Shown: positions 17,164 through 25,281 of the stretch, piece by piece
Layout: each line of letters opens with the position of its first letter
Numbering within the stretch: the first letter of the stretch is position 1
Origin: Bacteroidales bacterium
GTDB taxonomy: Bacteria > Bacteroidota > Bacteroidia > Bacteroidales > P3
Length of the DNA: 51,450 bases
NCBI GenBank assembly: GCA_017480145.1
Contig: JAFVBF010000040.1
Span: forward strand, 1-51,450
Reading direction: 5' to 3'
Notes under the pieces: model-generated
What the model saw: only the letters and a program-made list of their open reading frames with translations
The model's database searches: none
Told to the model about the DNA's origin: nothing
Program-made: the position numbers and the translations under genes

Positions 17164-17193
17164 CAAATATAAGTTTTTTCGGATAATTACAAA
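17164..17193 (-). promoter_or_regulatory. Promoter of the sulfur amino acid operon
   Basis: The minus strand carries TTTG (17190-17193), 18 bases, then TATATTTG (17164-17171): a full match to the Bacteroidota -33/-7 pattern. It puts the transcript start about 20 bases before the Cys leader ORF and about 300 bases before the CBS-like gene. Confidence 0.65.
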
Positions 17194-17258
17194 ATAGTTG
17201 TATTCCTAACTTCAACGAATCTAACATGTTCCATTTTGGTATCATCCTATTTTTCCCA

Positions 17259-17287
17259 TGCCCCAAAGAATGTTATTCTTAGGGGCA
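17259..17287. repeat. Inverted repeat between the divergent sulfur and pyrimidine promoters
   Basis: TGCCCC (17259-17264) pairs with GGGGCA (17282-17287), and AAGAAT (17266-17271) with ATTCTT (17275-17280), with one A/A mismatch and a 3-base loop. No T-run follows on either strand, so it is not an obvious terminator. It could be an operator for either divergent promoter. The rest of the 17.19-17.38 kb gap shows nothing I can name. Confidence 0.45.
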
Positions 17288-17383
17288 AAAAAGTTTGTTT
17301 AGAATTCTGTTTATTCCATGTATGTGTTGAAAAAAAACAATGAGGTCTCGGACAAAAAGAGCTTATGATTTATCGTTTTTCTG

Positions 17384-17391
17384 TAACTTTG
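17384..17391 (+). promoter_or_regulatory. -7 box of the pyrBI promoter
   Basis: TAACTTTG matches TAnnTTTG and lies 54 bases before the pyrB start codon. No convincing -33 was seen. The short leader shows no attenuator structure. Confidence 0.5.
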
Positions 17392-17445
17392 CAACAATTT
17401 GGACATTAAAAAACGATGATATTGGAATTATAAAACATTATATAT

Positions 17446-18363
17446 ATGAGTACATTAAAAGGACGTAATCTGATTTCCATCACCGACTTCTCAAAGGATG
17501 AATATATCCAGGTGCTGGACATTGCAGAGGATTTTGAGAAAAATCCGAAACAGCCCATTCTGAGTGACAAGGTTGTTGCCACTCTTTTTTTTGAGCCCTC
17601 AACGCGTACGCGCTTGAGTTTCGAGAGTGCGGCCAACCAATTAGGTGCCCGTGTCATCGGATTCAGCGATCCAGGTGCTACTAGTGTTCAGAAAGGCGAA
17701 AGCCTGCATGATACCATTACGATGGTCAGCAGTTATAGCGACCTTATTGTGATGCGCAACCCGAAAGAAGGCTCATCACGCTACGCCAGCGAAGTCGCCT
17801 CTGTTCCAGTCATCAATGCGGGAGATGGTGCCAATCAGCATCCAACACAGTGTATGCTTGACCTCTACTCGATCCGTAAGACTCAGGGAAAGTTGGAGAA
17901 TTTAAATATCGCATGTGTGGGTGACTTGAAATACGGACGTACGGTGCACTCATTGGTTCAAGCAATGTGTAATTTTAATGCAACTTTTCACCTTGTTTCG
18001 CCCGAAGAATTAAAATTGCCAAGCTCTGTGAAAATGAGTGTTAAAAATGCGGGATTAAAATACTATCAGTACACAGATTTAAAGGATGTTATTGCTACGG
18101 CGGATATCATCTACATGACCCGCGTTCAGCGTGAACGTTTTGCTGATCCTCTGGAATATGAGCGTGTAAAGGACAGTTGTATCCTCAGTGCCGATATGTT
18201 GGCTGGCTGTAAACCTAACATGCGTGTTTTGCATCCGTTGCCGCGTGTCAATGAAATAACGGTTGATGTGGATAAGACTCCCTATGCCTACTACTTCCAA
18301 CAGGCGCAGAACGGGGTCTATGTTCGTCAGGCACTCATGGCGGCCATCCTCGGTGCTCGTTAA
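17446..18363 (+). CDS. pyrB: Aspartate carbamoyltransferase catalytic chain
   Basis: It condenses carbamoyl phosphate with aspartate, the committed step of pyrimidine synthesis, in the cytoplasm. The 305 residues are typical. The carbamoyl-phosphate site STRTR is at 52-56 (FFEPSTRTRLSFE), followed by the SVQKGESLHDT loop, DGANQHPTQ, and the aspartate-binding HPLPRVNEI. It is followed by the regulatory chain gene pyrI after 56 bases, so the enzyme is probably the allosteric class B holoenzyme. Confidence 0.97.
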   Translation: MSTLKGRNLISITDFSKDEYIQVLDIAEDFEKNPKQPILSDKVVATLFFEPSTRTRLSFESAANQLGARVIGFSDPGATSVQKGESLHDTITMVSSYSDLIVMRNPKEGSSRYASEVASVPVINAGDGANQHPTQCMLDLYSIRKTQGKLENLNIACVGDLKYGRTVHSLVQAMCNFNATFHLVSPEELKLPSSVKMSVKNAGLKYYQYTDLKDVIATADIIYMTRVQRERFADPLEYERVKDSCILSADMLAGCKPNMRVLHPLPRVNEITVDVDKTPYAYYFQQAQNGVYVRQALMAAILGAR

Positions 18364-18419
18364 ACTAATCATCCGACATCGAAAAATTGAGATATAAAAT
18401 ACAGAAAATTAAGTATATC

Positions 18420-18881
18420 ATGGATAGCAAAAAAGAATTAGTTGTTCCTCGTATTGAAAATGGGACTGTTATCGACCATATTCCTACTAATGTTGTTTAT
18501 CAAATTGCTCACATTCTTGGACTTGAAAAATACAATGACGAGGTTCTTATTGGCAACTACCTCACTAGTCAGAAATTTATTCGCAAAGGCATTATTAAGG
18601 TAAAAAACAAGTTCTTTAGCAAAGAAGACCTTAGTAAGATTGCACTTGTTGCTCCAATGGCCTCTATTATTATCATAAAGAATTATGAGGTTGTTGAAAA
18701 ACATGAGGCGGAAATTCCTGATCATATTGACAATTTTGTCAAGTGTATGAATCCTCGTTGTGTTACCAACCATGAGATTATTCCCACCAAGTTTGACGTT
18801 ATTGATAAGGAAAACCTCAAACTTCGTTGCCACTACTGCGAAAAATTTGTCACCAAAGACACCATTCGATTCTGCGAGTAA
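18420..18881 (+). CDS. pyrI: Aspartate carbamoyltransferase regulatory chain
   Basis: The allosteric subunit that binds CTP/ATP and links catalytic trimers. The ATG at 18420 (MDSKKELVVPRIENG) gives 153 residues, the family length; an upstream in-frame ATG at 18387 adds 11 unlikely residues. The N-terminal effector-binding domain is followed by a zinc domain with four cysteines: C-x4-C in CMNPRC and C-x2-C in CHYC. The TAA stop shares its last base with the ATG of the next gene (TAATG), showing tight coupling. Confidence 0.96.
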   Translation: MDSKKELVVPRIENGTVIDHIPTNVVYQIAHILGLEKYNDEVLIGNYLTSQKFIRKGIIKVKNKFFSKEDLSKIALVAPMASIIIIKNYEVVEKHEAEIPDHIDNFVKCMNPRCVTNHEIIPTKFDVIDKENLKLRCHYCEKFVTKDTIRFCE

Positions 18882-19273
18882 TGAAAAATTATTTTTTTCA
18901 TATAAGTATTTTGACCTTGGTACTGGTACTTGCCTCATTTGTTATACTATGGTGTCGGCCTTCCTTTTTTTTGATAGCGATGCCTATCATTGCACTCTAT
19001 TTTGCTGTTATAACAGGGCTTGAACACTATTGTGTAACACGTGCTGCAAAGAAAGATCCACGCACCTTCATCAAATCATTTCTTGGAGTGACGGTAGGTT
19101 CAATGATGATACACCTTGTTGTGCTTATGGTTTATATGTTTACTCATGTGCAGCAAGCCCGTGTTTTTGCCATCTATTTTGCTATATGCTATGTGATACA
19201 TCTTGCATTTGAGACAATAGAACTTGTGAGATATGTCAAAGCATATCAGCAAAAATTAGAAGAGAGCAAGTAG
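18881..19273 (+). CDS. Small integral membrane protein, unknown function
   Basis: A 130-residue hydrophobic protein whose ATG overlaps the pyrI stop by one base. Four membrane segments are visible, about 8-28, 30-52, 66-88 and 95-115. A basic loop (RAAKKDPRTFIKSF) lies between segments 2 and 3, and the tail YVKAYQQKLEESK is charged. No catalytic motif is recognised. The layout loosely resembles AtpI-like small membrane proteins, but the match is too weak to name. Its coupling to pyrI and position before asd suggest it is a real gene of the pyrBI unit. Confidence 0.7.
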   Translation: MKNYFFHISILTLVLVLASFVILWCRPSFFLIAMPIIALYFAVITGLEHYCVTRAAKKDPRTFIKSFLGVTVGSMMIHLVVLMVYMFTHVQQARVFAIYFAICYVIHLAFETIELVRYVKAYQQKLEESK

Positions 19274-19279
19274 TCCTAA

Positions 19280-20314
19280 ATGTCTATTCTGATGAAAGAT
19301 TGTTCCCTTGCAGTTGTAGGTGCATCAGGCATGGTTGGTCATGTTATTATGCAAGTGCTTGCTGAGCGTGGTTTCGCTGGCTGTAAGGTATATGCAGTCG
19401 CATCGCCAAAGTCGGTTGGAAAACAAATCGAATTTGCTTCTCGCAGGGTGACTCTGATGTCTATTGAAGATGCAATCAATTTACATCCTCATTATGCAAT
19501 TTTCTCTGCAGGTGCTTCGGTCTCCAAACAGTATGCCCCTCAATTTGCGGCTATTGGTACTACGGTGATTGACAATTCTTCTGCTTGGCGAATGGACCCT
19601 TCTATACCGTTGGTCGTGCCTGAGATAAATATGCATACTGTGTCTTCAGACAGTCGTATTATCGCCAACCCCAATTGTAGTACAATCCAGATGGTATTGG
19701 CTTTGTCTCGCCTTCATGTCCGCTACAGAATCCGTCGGTTGGTTATCTCAACCTATCAGAGCGTAACAGGGTCGGGGCAGCGAGCTTATGAGCAGCTTTG
19801 CGCAGAAGAGAAAGGTGACACTATCCCTGTCACAAGTAGGAGCTACCCCTACCCTATTCACCGTAATGTTTTTCCTCATGGGGGCGATTTCCTGCCAGAC
19901 AACTATACCACAGAGGAACAAAAACTGGTGGATGAGACCCGCAAGATTCTTGGGGATAATCAAATTCTTATTAGTGCAACGGTCGCTCGGATTCCCGTTG
20001 TGGGGGGGCATTCAGAATCTGTCAATGTGGAATTTCATGAAGAATTTGACATCTCCGAAGTACAGCAGATTCTTACCAATACAGAAGGTGTTGTTCTTTA
20101 TGACAACCCTTCACGGAATCTATATCCGATGCCATTACTCAGTGAGGGACACGACGAGGTTTTTGTTGGGCGTGTCCGTCGCGATTTCTCTCAGCCTAAA
20201 ACACTTAATCTTTGGATCACCGCTGATAACTTGCGTAAAGGTGCCGCAACCAATGCTGTTCAAATTCTTCAACGTCTACTTGAAGTAAATCAGGGTAAAG
20301 ATTTTGATTTATAG
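19280..20314 (+). CDS. asd: Aspartate-semialdehyde dehydrogenase
   Basis: It reduces aspartyl phosphate to the semialdehyde, leading to lysine/DAP, threonine and methionine. The 344 residues are full length. The NADP-binding GASGMVG is near residue 14, the catalytic Cys is C133 in NPNCST, and the catalytic His lies in VVGGHSESV. The substrate motif SYPYPIHRNVFPHGGDF is intact. The ATG at 19292 (MKDCSLAVVGASG) is an equally good start. It follows the small membrane protein gene after 6 bases. Confidence 0.97.
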   Translation: MSILMKDCSLAVVGASGMVGHVIMQVLAERGFAGCKVYAVASPKSVGKQIEFASRRVTLMSIEDAINLHPHYAIFSAGASVSKQYAPQFAAIGTTVIDNSSAWRMDPSIPLVVPEINMHTVSSDSRIIANPNCSTIQMVLALSRLHVRYRIRRLVISTYQSVTGSGQRAYEQLCAEEKGDTIPVTSRSYPYPIHRNVFPHGGDFLPDNYTTEEQKLVDETRKILGDNQILISATVARIPVVGGHSESVNVEFHEEFDISEVQQILTNTEGVVLYDNPSRNLYPMPLLSEGHDEVFVGRVRRDFSQPKTLNLWITADNLRKGAATNAVQILQRLLEVNQGKDFDL

Positions 20315-20333
20315 AATTTTTATTTAACATATT

Positions 20334-20825
20334 ATGACATTGAGGACATTATACCTCGCTTTGATATTTCTACCTGTTTTTTTTGTTTCGTGTCAGAATG
20401 CAGAGTTGTTGGATGAGACGCGTTCGTTCTCCAATCATAAGTGGATGCGTTTTGAACCTGAGGAATTTACTGCTCATGTCAATAGTACTGACGATTGTTT
20501 CAATATCTATCTTACGGCTACTATTGATACGGCACTCTTTCGTGGGGATGCACTCCCTATGACCATTAACCTATATAGTCCAAGCGGTGAGCGACGTATG
20601 TTTCGCTATGATTTACATTTTAAGAACAAAAAAGACGGAAAGTGGTTGGGGGAATGGCACGGAGACCAACTTTCAGTCACACGATGTGTCCGGCAGTTTT
20701 TTTTCTTTAATAGCGTTGGAGAATTCAAGTTGGAATTAGCGCAATGTACCAGTCGTTATGAACTTGAAGGGGTCTCTCAGGTTGGCCTCCGTATCGTCAA
20801 GGCAGAATTGAAGTATCCTAAATGA
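20334..20825 (+). CDS. gldH: GldH-family lipoprotein
   Basis: A 163-residue lipoprotein: hydrophobic N-terminus ending in FFVSC (Cys 20) followed by an acidic stretch. The mature start (DETRSFSNHKWMRFEPEEF) and the later WLGEWHGDQ region match GldH, first found as a gliding-motility lipoprotein in Flavobacterium but conserved in many non-gliding Bacteroidales. Its exact role is unknown. The stop overlaps the uvrC start by 4 bases (ATGA). A DUF4835/PorD gene is also in this window, though not adjacent, so a type IX secretion link is possible but unproven. Confidence 0.82.
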   Translation: MTLRTLYLALIFLPVFFVSCQNAELLDETRSFSNHKWMRFEPEEFTAHVNSTDDCFNIYLTATIDTALFRGDALPMTINLYSPSGERRMFRYDLHFKNKKDGKWLGEWHGDQLSVTRCVRQFFFFNSVGEFKLELAQCTSRYELEGVSQVGLRIVKAELKYPK

Positions 20826-22711
20826 TAGACAAGTCCATCAATCCCAATATTGAACGCATTCTGTTGAGACTTAAGACTATCCCCGAAAATCCTGGTGTGT
20901 ATCAGCATCTTGATGCTTCGGGGACGGTTATTTATGTTGGCAAAGCACGAAACCTACAGAGGCGGGTCAGCTCCTATTTCTCGCACTATGATGACAAGAG
21001 TGCAAAAATCAAGATGCTTGTTCGTAATATCTACGATATTCGGGTTACTGTAGTATCAACAGAGGTTGATGCCTTGTTATTGGAGAACAATCTTATCAAA
21101 CGCTATCAGCCACGCTACAACAGTCTGCTCAAGGACGACAAAAGCTATCCCTATCTTTGCATTACACAAGAAGATTTTCCACGTCTCATATTCACTCGCA
21201 ATCGCAATATTCGAGGACAGTATTTTGGCCCGTATCCAAACCAAGGTATTATGCGGGCCTTGCAGGACATTATTCGTAAGCTATTTTCTTATCGCACCTG
21301 CAATACTTCCTTTCGTTGGATTGCGGATTCTAAGACAGGTGTAGGTAGTATTCTTGGGGGTAATGATCGCCCTTGTATGAAATATCAAATTGGCTTATGC
21401 AAAGCCCCTTGCTCTGGTCTTCAAAGTCGTGATGAGTATTTGCAGACTATAGAAAATATCCGTCGGATTCTCAAAGGTGAATTTGGTGATATTTTGGAGG
21501 ATATGAAACGTCAAATGATGTCTTTGGCTTCCGATTTGCGTTTCGAGGATGCCGAACAGATTCGGCAGCGTATTCGTCTCCTTGAGGAATACCAAAGTCG
21601 CTCGATGGTAGTTGATGCCCGTGTTAAGGATGTTGATGTGTTTAGCATTCTTTCTGATGAGCGGTATGCTTATGTAAATATGATGCGTATTAAGAATGGC
21701 AGCATTATATACAGCTTCTCTACTGAAATAAAAAAACAACTTGACGAAAGTGATGCTGAAATTCTCTCTACTGTCATTCCAGAATTACATGAACGTACAG
21801 AAAGCACTGCTCAAGAAGCCGTTGTGCCAATGAAGGTGGACGATCTCCCTGAAGAATATTTGAGGCTTACCGTTCCTACCCATGGAGACAAGAAGAGCCT
21901 TCTCGAACTTTCTTTGCGCAATGTCAGTTCCTATCAGACTCAGTGTCGCCATCAAAGGGCACTGGTCGATCCTGATGCAGCATCCATGAACGATAATAAT
22001 CGGAGTAAGCATCTACTCGAACGTATTCAAAAGGCACTTCAATTGCCTCAATTTCCTGTTCATATCGAATGTTTTGACAATTCCAATATACAAGGGGCTT
22101 TCCCTGTTGCCGGTATGGTGCGCTTTACCAATGGTAAGCCAAATCGGAAAGAATACCGAAAGTTTAATATAAAGACAGTCAATGGCCCTGACGACTATGC
22201 TTCTATGGCTGAGGTTATTTATCGTCGCTATAAGCGACTGTCCGACGAGAAACAAGAGTTGCCTCAATTGCTCATTGTTGACGGGGGAAAGGGCCAGATG
22301 GAAGTGGCACGTCAGGTTATAGAGGAACAGCTTCACCTAAACATTCCGATTGCTGGTTTGGCCAAAGATGAACGTCATCATACCTCTGAGCTTCTCTATG
22401 GCTTTCCCCCTCAGGTTGTGGGACTCCGCCCTTCCGACCCTCTTTTCCATTTGTTAGAGCAGATTCAGAACGAGGTGCACCGCTTTGCTATAACCTTCCA
22501 TAAAGACAAGCGTAGTCGAGGTACTATTCGGACCCAGCTTACGGATATTCCTGGCATTGGACAAAAGACAGCCAGTGACCTGCTACTTCGATTCGGATCA
22601 GTTAAACAGATTAAATTACAAACACTTGACGACCTTTCTTCTGCCATTGGTCCAGCTAAAGCCAAATTGGTGTATGAATTCTTCTCAAAAGAGAAAAATG
22701 ACCGAATATAG
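20822..22711 (+). CDS. uvrC: Excinuclease ABC subunit C
   Basis: UvrC makes both incisions in nucleotide excision repair. The 629 residues are typical. It has an N-terminal GIY-YIG nuclease (NPGVYQHLDASGTVIYVGKA, about 18-37), a UVR/UvrB-binding coiled region near 215-250, and an RNase H-like C-terminal nuclease (HIECFDNSNIQGAFPVAGMV; IVDGGKGQ). A terminal helix-hairpin-helix follows (LTDIPGIGQKTASDLLLRFGS). It is translationally coupled to gldH through a 4-base overlap and ends before a strong terminator at 22745-22783. Confidence 0.97.
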   Translation: MIDKSINPNIERILLRLKTIPENPGVYQHLDASGTVIYVGKARNLQRRVSSYFSHYDDKSAKIKMLVRNIYDIRVTVVSTEVDALLLENNLIKRYQPRYNSLLKDDKSYPYLCITQEDFPRLIFTRNRNIRGQYFGPYPNQGIMRALQDIIRKLFSYRTCNTSFRWIADSKTGVGSILGGNDRPCMKYQIGLCKAPCSGLQSRDEYLQTIENIRRILKGEFGDILEDMKRQMMSLASDLRFEDAEQIRQRIRLLEEYQSRSMVVDARVKDVDVFSILSDERYAYVNMMRIKNGSIIYSFSTEIKKQLDESDAEILSTVIPELHERTESTAQEAVVPMKVDDLPEEYLRLTVPTHGDKKSLLELSLRNVSSYQTQCRHQRALVDPDAASMNDNNRSKHLLERIQKALQLPQFPVHIECFDNSNIQGAFPVAGMVRFTNGKPNRKEYRKFNIKTVNGPDDYASMAEVIYRRYKRLSDEKQELPQLLIVDGGKGQMEVARQVIEEQLHLNIPIAGLAKDERHHTSELLYGFPPQVVGLRPSDPLFHLLEQIQNEVHRFAITFHKDKRSRGTIRTQLTDIPGIGQKTASDLLLRFGSVKQIKLQTLDDLSSAIGPAKAKLVYEFFSKEKNDRI

Positions 22712-22744
22712 CGAATTCTGATGTTCGATGTATTCGTAGCAATA

Positions 22745-22783
22745 AAAAAGCTGGCAAGTCTTATTGAGAACTGCCAGCTTTTT
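22745..22783. terminator. Bidirectional terminator between uvrC and the BNR protein gene
   Basis: AAAAAGCTGGCA (22745-22756) pairs with TGCCAGCTTTTT (22772-22783), a 12-bp stem with a 15-base loop and T/A-rich flanks on both sides. It sits between convergent genes and can serve both. Confidence 0.82.
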
Positions 22784-22800
22784 CTTATTTTACAAAATTT

Positions 22801-23835
22801 TTAATAGAACCAACGGGAGGTAATTGGACCATCAAATAATTTTAATGGCAATTTTGCGAGATATATGGAAGCCTTTGGGCCTTCATGTTTAGAATAATAG
22901 GTCACCCAAAGTTGTTCTCCCTCGATAATCATACCGGTATAGCTATTGTCATCTCCACCAGATGGAAGGATGGCTACTTCTTCAAGTTTCCCTCTAATAT
23001 CACCCTTGAAGAGCATTGTTTTTTCAGTTGAATATAGTGAGCGTGACGCTACAATCATGGTGCTGTCACTTGTCATCATAAAGTCAGGGCCTCCGAGTGG
23101 AACATCCATGTCCTGCCATTGCCACTGTGTATAAGGTGGCTTACTTAGTCCCCAGGCACCGTTCTTGCTGTCCCCATCGCGGCGAACCATTATGGCCATT
23201 GTCTCATCGCTCAGGAATCCCACGGTAGCCTCCCCTGGTCGGCCAGGCATATCCAATCGGGCCACAAGGTCATAATGAAGTCCATCTGTGGTTTTGACCA
23301 GCATAAATCCGCTGCCATAACTCACCCCGTAGCCTACTCCTTTGTGCCACGTAAGGCGCCATATCCATTCTTTGCCTTGGCCTATACCATCTGAAAATTG
23401 CACGGGTTCTGGTGAACTGAAATGCTCTCCGTCACTGCTGAATACCACATGGGGAACCATTCCGGTGAATTTTTGATTCTTGTAGATGGAACCTCCCATA
23501 AGAATCATCATACGTCCATCGGGCATGATAGACATTTTGGGGTCGCGTAAGTCAAAACCTTCTTTATCAATCAGGGCTACCGACTGCCAGGATTCTCCAT
23601 CTGTTGACATTAATACACGAGCTTTACCATTCTTGTTTTCTGGCTTCAAAATCTGGTGGCTATCTGACTCGCGGAAAGAGATGTAGTACTTTCCATGATA
23701 TTTTATCATGGAGGCAAATGAGCAATACTCTCCATTGCTCCATATCCGTTCAACTTGAATGTTCACATCCTGTCGTTGCTGAGCAAGTACGGGGATAAGC
23801 ATCGACAGAAAAATCACAATAGATATTCTTTTCAT
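22801..23835 (-). CDS. Secreted sialidase-fold (BNR/Asp-box) protein
   Basis: A 344-residue exported protein with a signal peptide (RISIVIFLSMLIPVLAQ). Three or more Asp-box-like turns of the six-bladed propeller are visible: MSTDGESW, SSDGEHF and TTDGLHY. Blade strands such as MIKYHGKYYISFRESDS and LTWHKGVGYGVSY accompany them. This fold includes sialidases and other exo-glycosidases. The classic FRIP motif is not seen, so I do not assign sialidase activity. It probably acts on glycans in the periplasm or at the surface. It is separated from the upstream aminotransferase gene by a terminator, so it is likely transcribed on its own. Confidence 0.72.
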   Translation of the reverse strand: MKRISIVIFLSMLIPVLAQQRQDVNIQVERIWSNGEYCSFASMIKYHGKYYISFRESDSHQILKPENKNGKARVLMSTDGESWQSVALIDKEGFDLRDPKMSIMPDGRMMILMGGSIYKNQKFTGMVPHVVFSSDGEHFSSPEPVQFSDGIGQGKEWIWRLTWHKGVGYGVSYGSGFMLVKTTDGLHYDLVARLDMPGRPGEATVGFLSDETMAIMVRRDGDSKNGAWGLSKPPYTQWQWQDMDVPLGGPDFMMTSDSTMIVASRSLYSTEKTMLFKGDIRGKLEEVAILPSGGDDNSYTGMIIEGEQLWVTYYSKHEGPKASIYLAKLPLKLFDGPITSRWFY

Positions 23836-23860
23836 TTAATTATTGTTATATTTTTGACTA

Positions 23861-23898
23861 AAAAAAAGCCGGAGAGACACACGTGGTGGCACCTCCGG
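23861..23898 (-). terminator. Terminator of the aminotransferase gene
   Basis: On the minus strand CCGGAG (23898-23893) and CTCCGG (23874-23869) form a stem directly followed by C and a run of T (complement of the A-run 23861-23867). It lies 18 bases after the aminotransferase stop. Confidence 0.65.
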
Positions 23899-23916
23899 TA
23901 TGTTTTTGTGCAAAGA

Positions 23917-25230
23917 TTATGCAATTGGGTGATCTTTATGGAATAATTCAAGACGTTGTTTTAAGTCTTCAAACTGGTCACGCCACACTTGGCTCACACA
24001 GGCTCGGATGCCTTGTCGAGTGCTACCAGTGATGTCTAAGGATATTGCACTAATTCCATAGGCAATTAATTCGTTGAGTAAATCTACTCCTGTAAATTTA
24101 GGATAGCAGAATGTGAAATAGAATCCATCGCTTATTTGCTCTCCCATATCGTGGTCATACACGATATAGAATCCATTGTCTGTGAGCATCTTCTTCATGA
24201 TTCGAGCCTTATCAGCATACTCTGCAATGTCCTTCACGAAATTGTATGTTCCATCATTGGCGCCTTTGAGCATTGCTGCCATGGCATATTGTGCTGAATG
24301 AGATGACCCGGAGCTAAGACAATATAGTGTTCCGAAAATCAATGCACGTCCTAACTGGGTTTGGCTGTAGTAGCGTGATAGATCGGGGCATTCCATATTG
24401 AAAAGAGTTGGGCTAACAACCATTAAAGCAATTCGTTCTCCTGCATAGCTAAAAGCTTTACTTCCGCTAATCATGAGTACGTATCGATTAGTGTATTTTG
24501 CCACTGTGGGCTGGTATGGCTCCTGTCCGGGAACAGAATAGTCTTTTCGTGTATCCATTAAAAAGTAAGCATCATCCTCAATGACTACTACTCCGTATTT
24601 GTTGGCCATTTCTCCAATAATCCTTAGTTCATAGTCAGTAAAGCAGAACCATGCTGGATTGTTGGGACTACTGTAAATCAGGCAGGCTACATCTCCGTTT
24701 TTAAGTTCTTCTTCAAGTTTGTCTCGTAGTTTGTCCCCCCGGTAGTCATACACGTCAAATGTTTGAAACGGGATGCCAAGGACTCTGCATTGTTGCTTTT
24801 GTACAGGGAATCCTGGGTCGATAAACAACACTTTGGTCTTGCTTGCATCATAGCGTGTGAGTGTCAGAAATGAGCAAAAACCAGCCTGCATTGAACCGAC
24901 TGTTGGAACACAGCAGTCAGGGGTAACGTCTATGTCTAGAAAGTTTTTTACAAATCGAGCTGCCTCAGTCTTAAAGCAGGCCGCATCATAGATTTCGGGA
25001 TATACTGATGCAACGCCGTTATTCAATGCTTCTATCTGCGCATTTACACCAACTTGGGAGGCTGGAAGTCCAGGAATACCCATCTCCATTTTTACGAATC
25101 GTATTCCTGTTTCGTGCTCCAAGTCGCCAATCATTTTGCGCATTTCTCGGATGGAGGCTTTTCCTGGATTTGAAATTTTGTTTTCGGCAGCGATCCTTCC
25201 GATCACTTCTTTCGATATAGGGATTTGCAT
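23917..25230 (-). CDS. PLP-dependent class I/II aminotransferase
   Basis: A 437-residue fold-type I aminotransferase. The substrate arm MEMGIPGLPAS, the SSPNNPAWFCFTDYEL motif (PLP Asn/Pro), EDDAYFLMD (PLP-pyridine Asp) and the Schiff-base lysine in SGSKAFSYAGERI are present, with the C-terminal TGSTRQGIRACVS (carboxylate-binding Arg). This subgroup is common in Bacteroidales; its amino donor and substrate are not established. It is monocistronic by context: a terminator follows, and the PorD gene lies 51 bases downstream of its start in the same direction. Confidence 0.85.
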   Translation of the reverse strand: MQIPISKEVIGRIAAENKISNPGKASIREMRKMIGDLEHETGIRFVKMEMGIPGLPASQVGVNAQIEALNNGVASVYPEIYDAACFKTEAARFVKNFLDIDVTPDCCVPTVGSMQAGFCSFLTLTRYDASKTKVLFIDPGFPVQKQQCRVLGIPFQTFDVYDYRGDKLRDKLEEELKNGDVACLIYSSPNNPAWFCFTDYELRIIGEMANKYGVVVIEDDAYFLMDTRKDYSVPGQEPYQPTVAKYTNRYVLMISGSKAFSYAGERIALMVVSPTLFNMECPDLSRYYSQTQLGRALIFGTLYCLSSGSSHSAQYAMAAMLKGANDGTYNFVKDIAEYADKARIMKKMLTDNGFYIVYDHDMGEQISDGFYFTFCYPKFTGVDLLNELIAYGISAISLDITGSTRQGIRACVSQVWRDQFEDLKQRLELFHKDHPIA

Positions 25231-25281
25231 GATTATTTTGTTTGTGATTATTGATTTATGAGTTTGAATGTTTCTATGGAT

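Noticed and set aside
18438-18938. 166-codon open frame antisense to pyrI
   Set aside because: pyrI is intact with its zinc cysteines; the antisense frame is low-complexity Asn/Ile/Phe-rich.
22801-23835. Naming the BNR protein a sialidase (nanH)
   Set aside because: Asp-boxes show the propeller fold, but the FRIP motif and the full arginine triad could not be seen.
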